Source: Bordetella parapertussis
Lineage (GTDB): Bacteria; Pseudomonadota; Gammaproteobacteria; Burkholderiales; Burkholderiaceae_B
Direction: 5' to 3'
Length of the DNA: 7,365 nt
Assembly: GCA_945862495.1 (NCBI GenBank)
Contig: CAMAYM010000121.1
Location: forward strand, 1 to 7,365
Position numbers and translations under genes: made by a program. This document shows positions 6,659 to 7,365 of this stretch, piece after piece (the first letter of the stretch is position 1; every line of letters begins with the position of its first letter). The notes beneath the pieces are model-generated. The model saw only the letters and a list, made by a program, of their open reading frames with translations. It did not search any database and had not been told where the DNA came from.

Positions 6659-6995
6659 TTCAATTTATCATTTAAAAGATTTAATTTAAGTCGAAGGCTT
6701 GCGTCCAATCGAAGCTGCGACGCCCCCTTCACTAGGCAGATAGAGATCTATTCAGTCCCTGGCTAACGATGGATAAACGATTTTACCGCAAGTCGTGTAA
6801 TGAGCAATCAAATAAAGCAACATAGAACTCCGAATTAACAAGTTCGCTTCATTCAAAAATTTCCACTTAAAATCGAGAAAGATATCCGAATTAAAAATGC
6901 AAATAATAAACATACTCATTTTCTAATAAAATTTATTTAGATTAAAATACTATACCACCAAAACTAAATGACAAACATTATTTCATGATGTATAT
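6659..6995. other. AT-rich intergenic spacer with a GC pocket
   Basis: This 337-bp gap separates two co-directional genes and holds no convincing gene. Composition is uneven by hand count: 6901-6960 is only about 17% GC, while 6721-6780 is about 50%. Two near-identical segments, TCGAAGGCTTGCG (6691-6703) and TCGAAGCTGCG (6709-6719), lie side by side, and TCCGAATTAA occurs twice (6829-6838 and 6885-6894). A 55-codon open stretch on the minus strand (6919 to 6752) has no Shine-Dalgarno and no recognised similarity. The gap is long for this otherwise compact locus, so it could carry the promoter of the downstream genes or mark an exchange junction. No rho-independent terminator with a U-tract was seen after the gene ending at 6996. 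Confidence 0.6.
6679..6708 (-). promoter_or_regulatory. Candidate sigma-70 promoter before the epimerase gene
   Basis: On the minus strand TTGGAC (complement of 6703-6708) is followed after 18 bp by TTAAAT (complement of 6679-6684), giving approximate -35 and -10 boxes about 20 bp before the epimerase ATG. The -10 matches the consensus at four of six positions. In sequence this AT-rich such matches arise easily, so this is only a candidate. Confidence 0.18.
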
Positions 6996-7365
6996 CTAAT
7001 CCATTTCCTGTTTTTTTAACAAATTAGCTGGCGACCCAGCGATTACACTATAGGGAGGGAAAGACTTTGTAACTGTTGAATTTGCACCAACAATACATCC
7101 TTCCCCAAGCACTACCCCCGCAAGAATAACTGAACCATGACCAATTAGACAGTTTGAACCAATAATCGTCTCCTTCTCAATAATTGGGAATTCGAAAGGT
7201 GCTATCCTTTTAAGACCATGCTGATGAACAATGTTTGTAATACAAGTGTTTGCGAGTATAGCACATCCTGAACCTATTATTAAATCAAGTCTTGAAGATG
7301 TAATGTGAACATTTTGGGCAATTGATACGTTATCAGCGATATGTATTCTTCCCTCATTTATACAC
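6996..7365 (-). CDS. WbbJ-type hexapeptide acetyltransferase (5' end outside window)
   Basis: An open frame enters from the right edge with no start in the window and ends at a TAG, giving 122 residues. It is the C-terminal part of a left-handed beta-helix acyltransferase: hexapeptide turns such as IADNVSIAQNVHI (9-21) and IIGSGCAILANTCI (29-42) are followed by VHQHG (46-50), probably the active-site loop with the catalytic histidine, then the family-typical IIGSNCLIGHGSVILAGV (67-84), VLGEGCIVGANSTV (85-98) and the end motif PPYSVIAGSPANLLKK (103-118). The acceptor is probably a sugar of the surface polysaccharide, made in the cytoplasm. GC is mostly about 35-37%, far below the rfb genes, suggesting separate acquisition. 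The protein differs from the two other acetyltransferases in this window, so it is not a recent duplicate. Assignment to the fold is firm, substrate unknown. Confidence 0.9.
   Translation of the reverse strand, partial: CINEGRIHIADNVSIAQNVHITSSRLDLIIGSGCAILANTCITNIVHQHGLKRIAPFEFPIIEKETIIGSNCLIGHGSVILAGVVLGEGCIVGANSTVTKSFPPYSVIAGSPANLLKKQEMD

Noticed and set aside
6752..6919. A 55-codon minus-strand open stretch in the spacer, starting MSMFIICIFN
   Set aside because: No Shine-Dalgarno, no recognised similarity, and a length expected by chance; the second half falls in the GC pocket, so composition is not uniform.
6659..6995. A JUMPstart/ops antitermination element in the spacer
   Set aside because: The core GGCGGTAG was not found on either strand there.

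Overview
The window is part of a surface-polysaccharide (O-antigen or exopolysaccharide type) biosynthesis cluster. Every gene found is on the minus strand, so transcription runs from right to left. GC-rich rfb genes, the protein flavour and the use of TTG starts suggest a betaproteobacterium of the order Burkholderiales, perhaps a Comamonadaceae-like genus. This placement is inference, because no rRNA or other taxonomic marker is present.

Layout in transcription order. At the right edge is the 3' part of an AT-rich hexapeptide-repeat acetyltransferase gene that runs out of the window. An AT-rich spacer of 337 bp follows, with no convincing gene. Next comes a tightly packed run: an NAD-dependent sugar-nucleotide epimerase with a cysteine-rich insert (dTDP-L-rhamnose 4-epimerase type), a short serine-acetyltransferase-like enzyme, a glycosyltransferase-like protein, a PglC-type initiating sugar-phosphate transferase, then rfbA, rfbC and rfbB, and finally a PglD/NeuD-type sugar O/N-acetyltransferase. 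The left edge is at least 13 perfect tandem copies of the heptamer CCCGAGT, which may continue outside the window.

How the genes fit together. RfbA, RfbB and RfbC convert glucose-1-phosphate to dTDP-4-keto-L-rhamnose. The reductase RfbD, needed to finish dTDP-L-rhamnose, is not in the window. If it is supplied elsewhere, the epimerase at 5507-6658 could convert dTDP-L-rhamnose to dTDP-6-deoxy-L-talose, so the polymer may contain that rare sugar. The PglC-type transferase would load the first sugar phosphate onto undecaprenyl phosphate. The PglD-type acetyltransferase may acetylate the amino-sugar precursor of that first residue. The glycosyltransferase-like protein would extend the chain, and the two other acetyltransferases could decorate it.

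Base composition is mosaic: about 60% GC through the rfb block and into the 3' half of the PglC-type gene, about 43-48% in the 5' part of that gene, and roughly 17-47% per 60 bp (mostly near 35%) in the last 600 bp. This is common in polysaccharide loci assembled by exchange. I see no IS element, CRISPR array, tRNA, rRNA or phage gene, and I do not see a clearly new biological system. The points most worth a second look are the altered metal-ligand pattern in the epimerase insert, the missing rfbD, the heptamer array and the composition step inside the initiating transferase gene.
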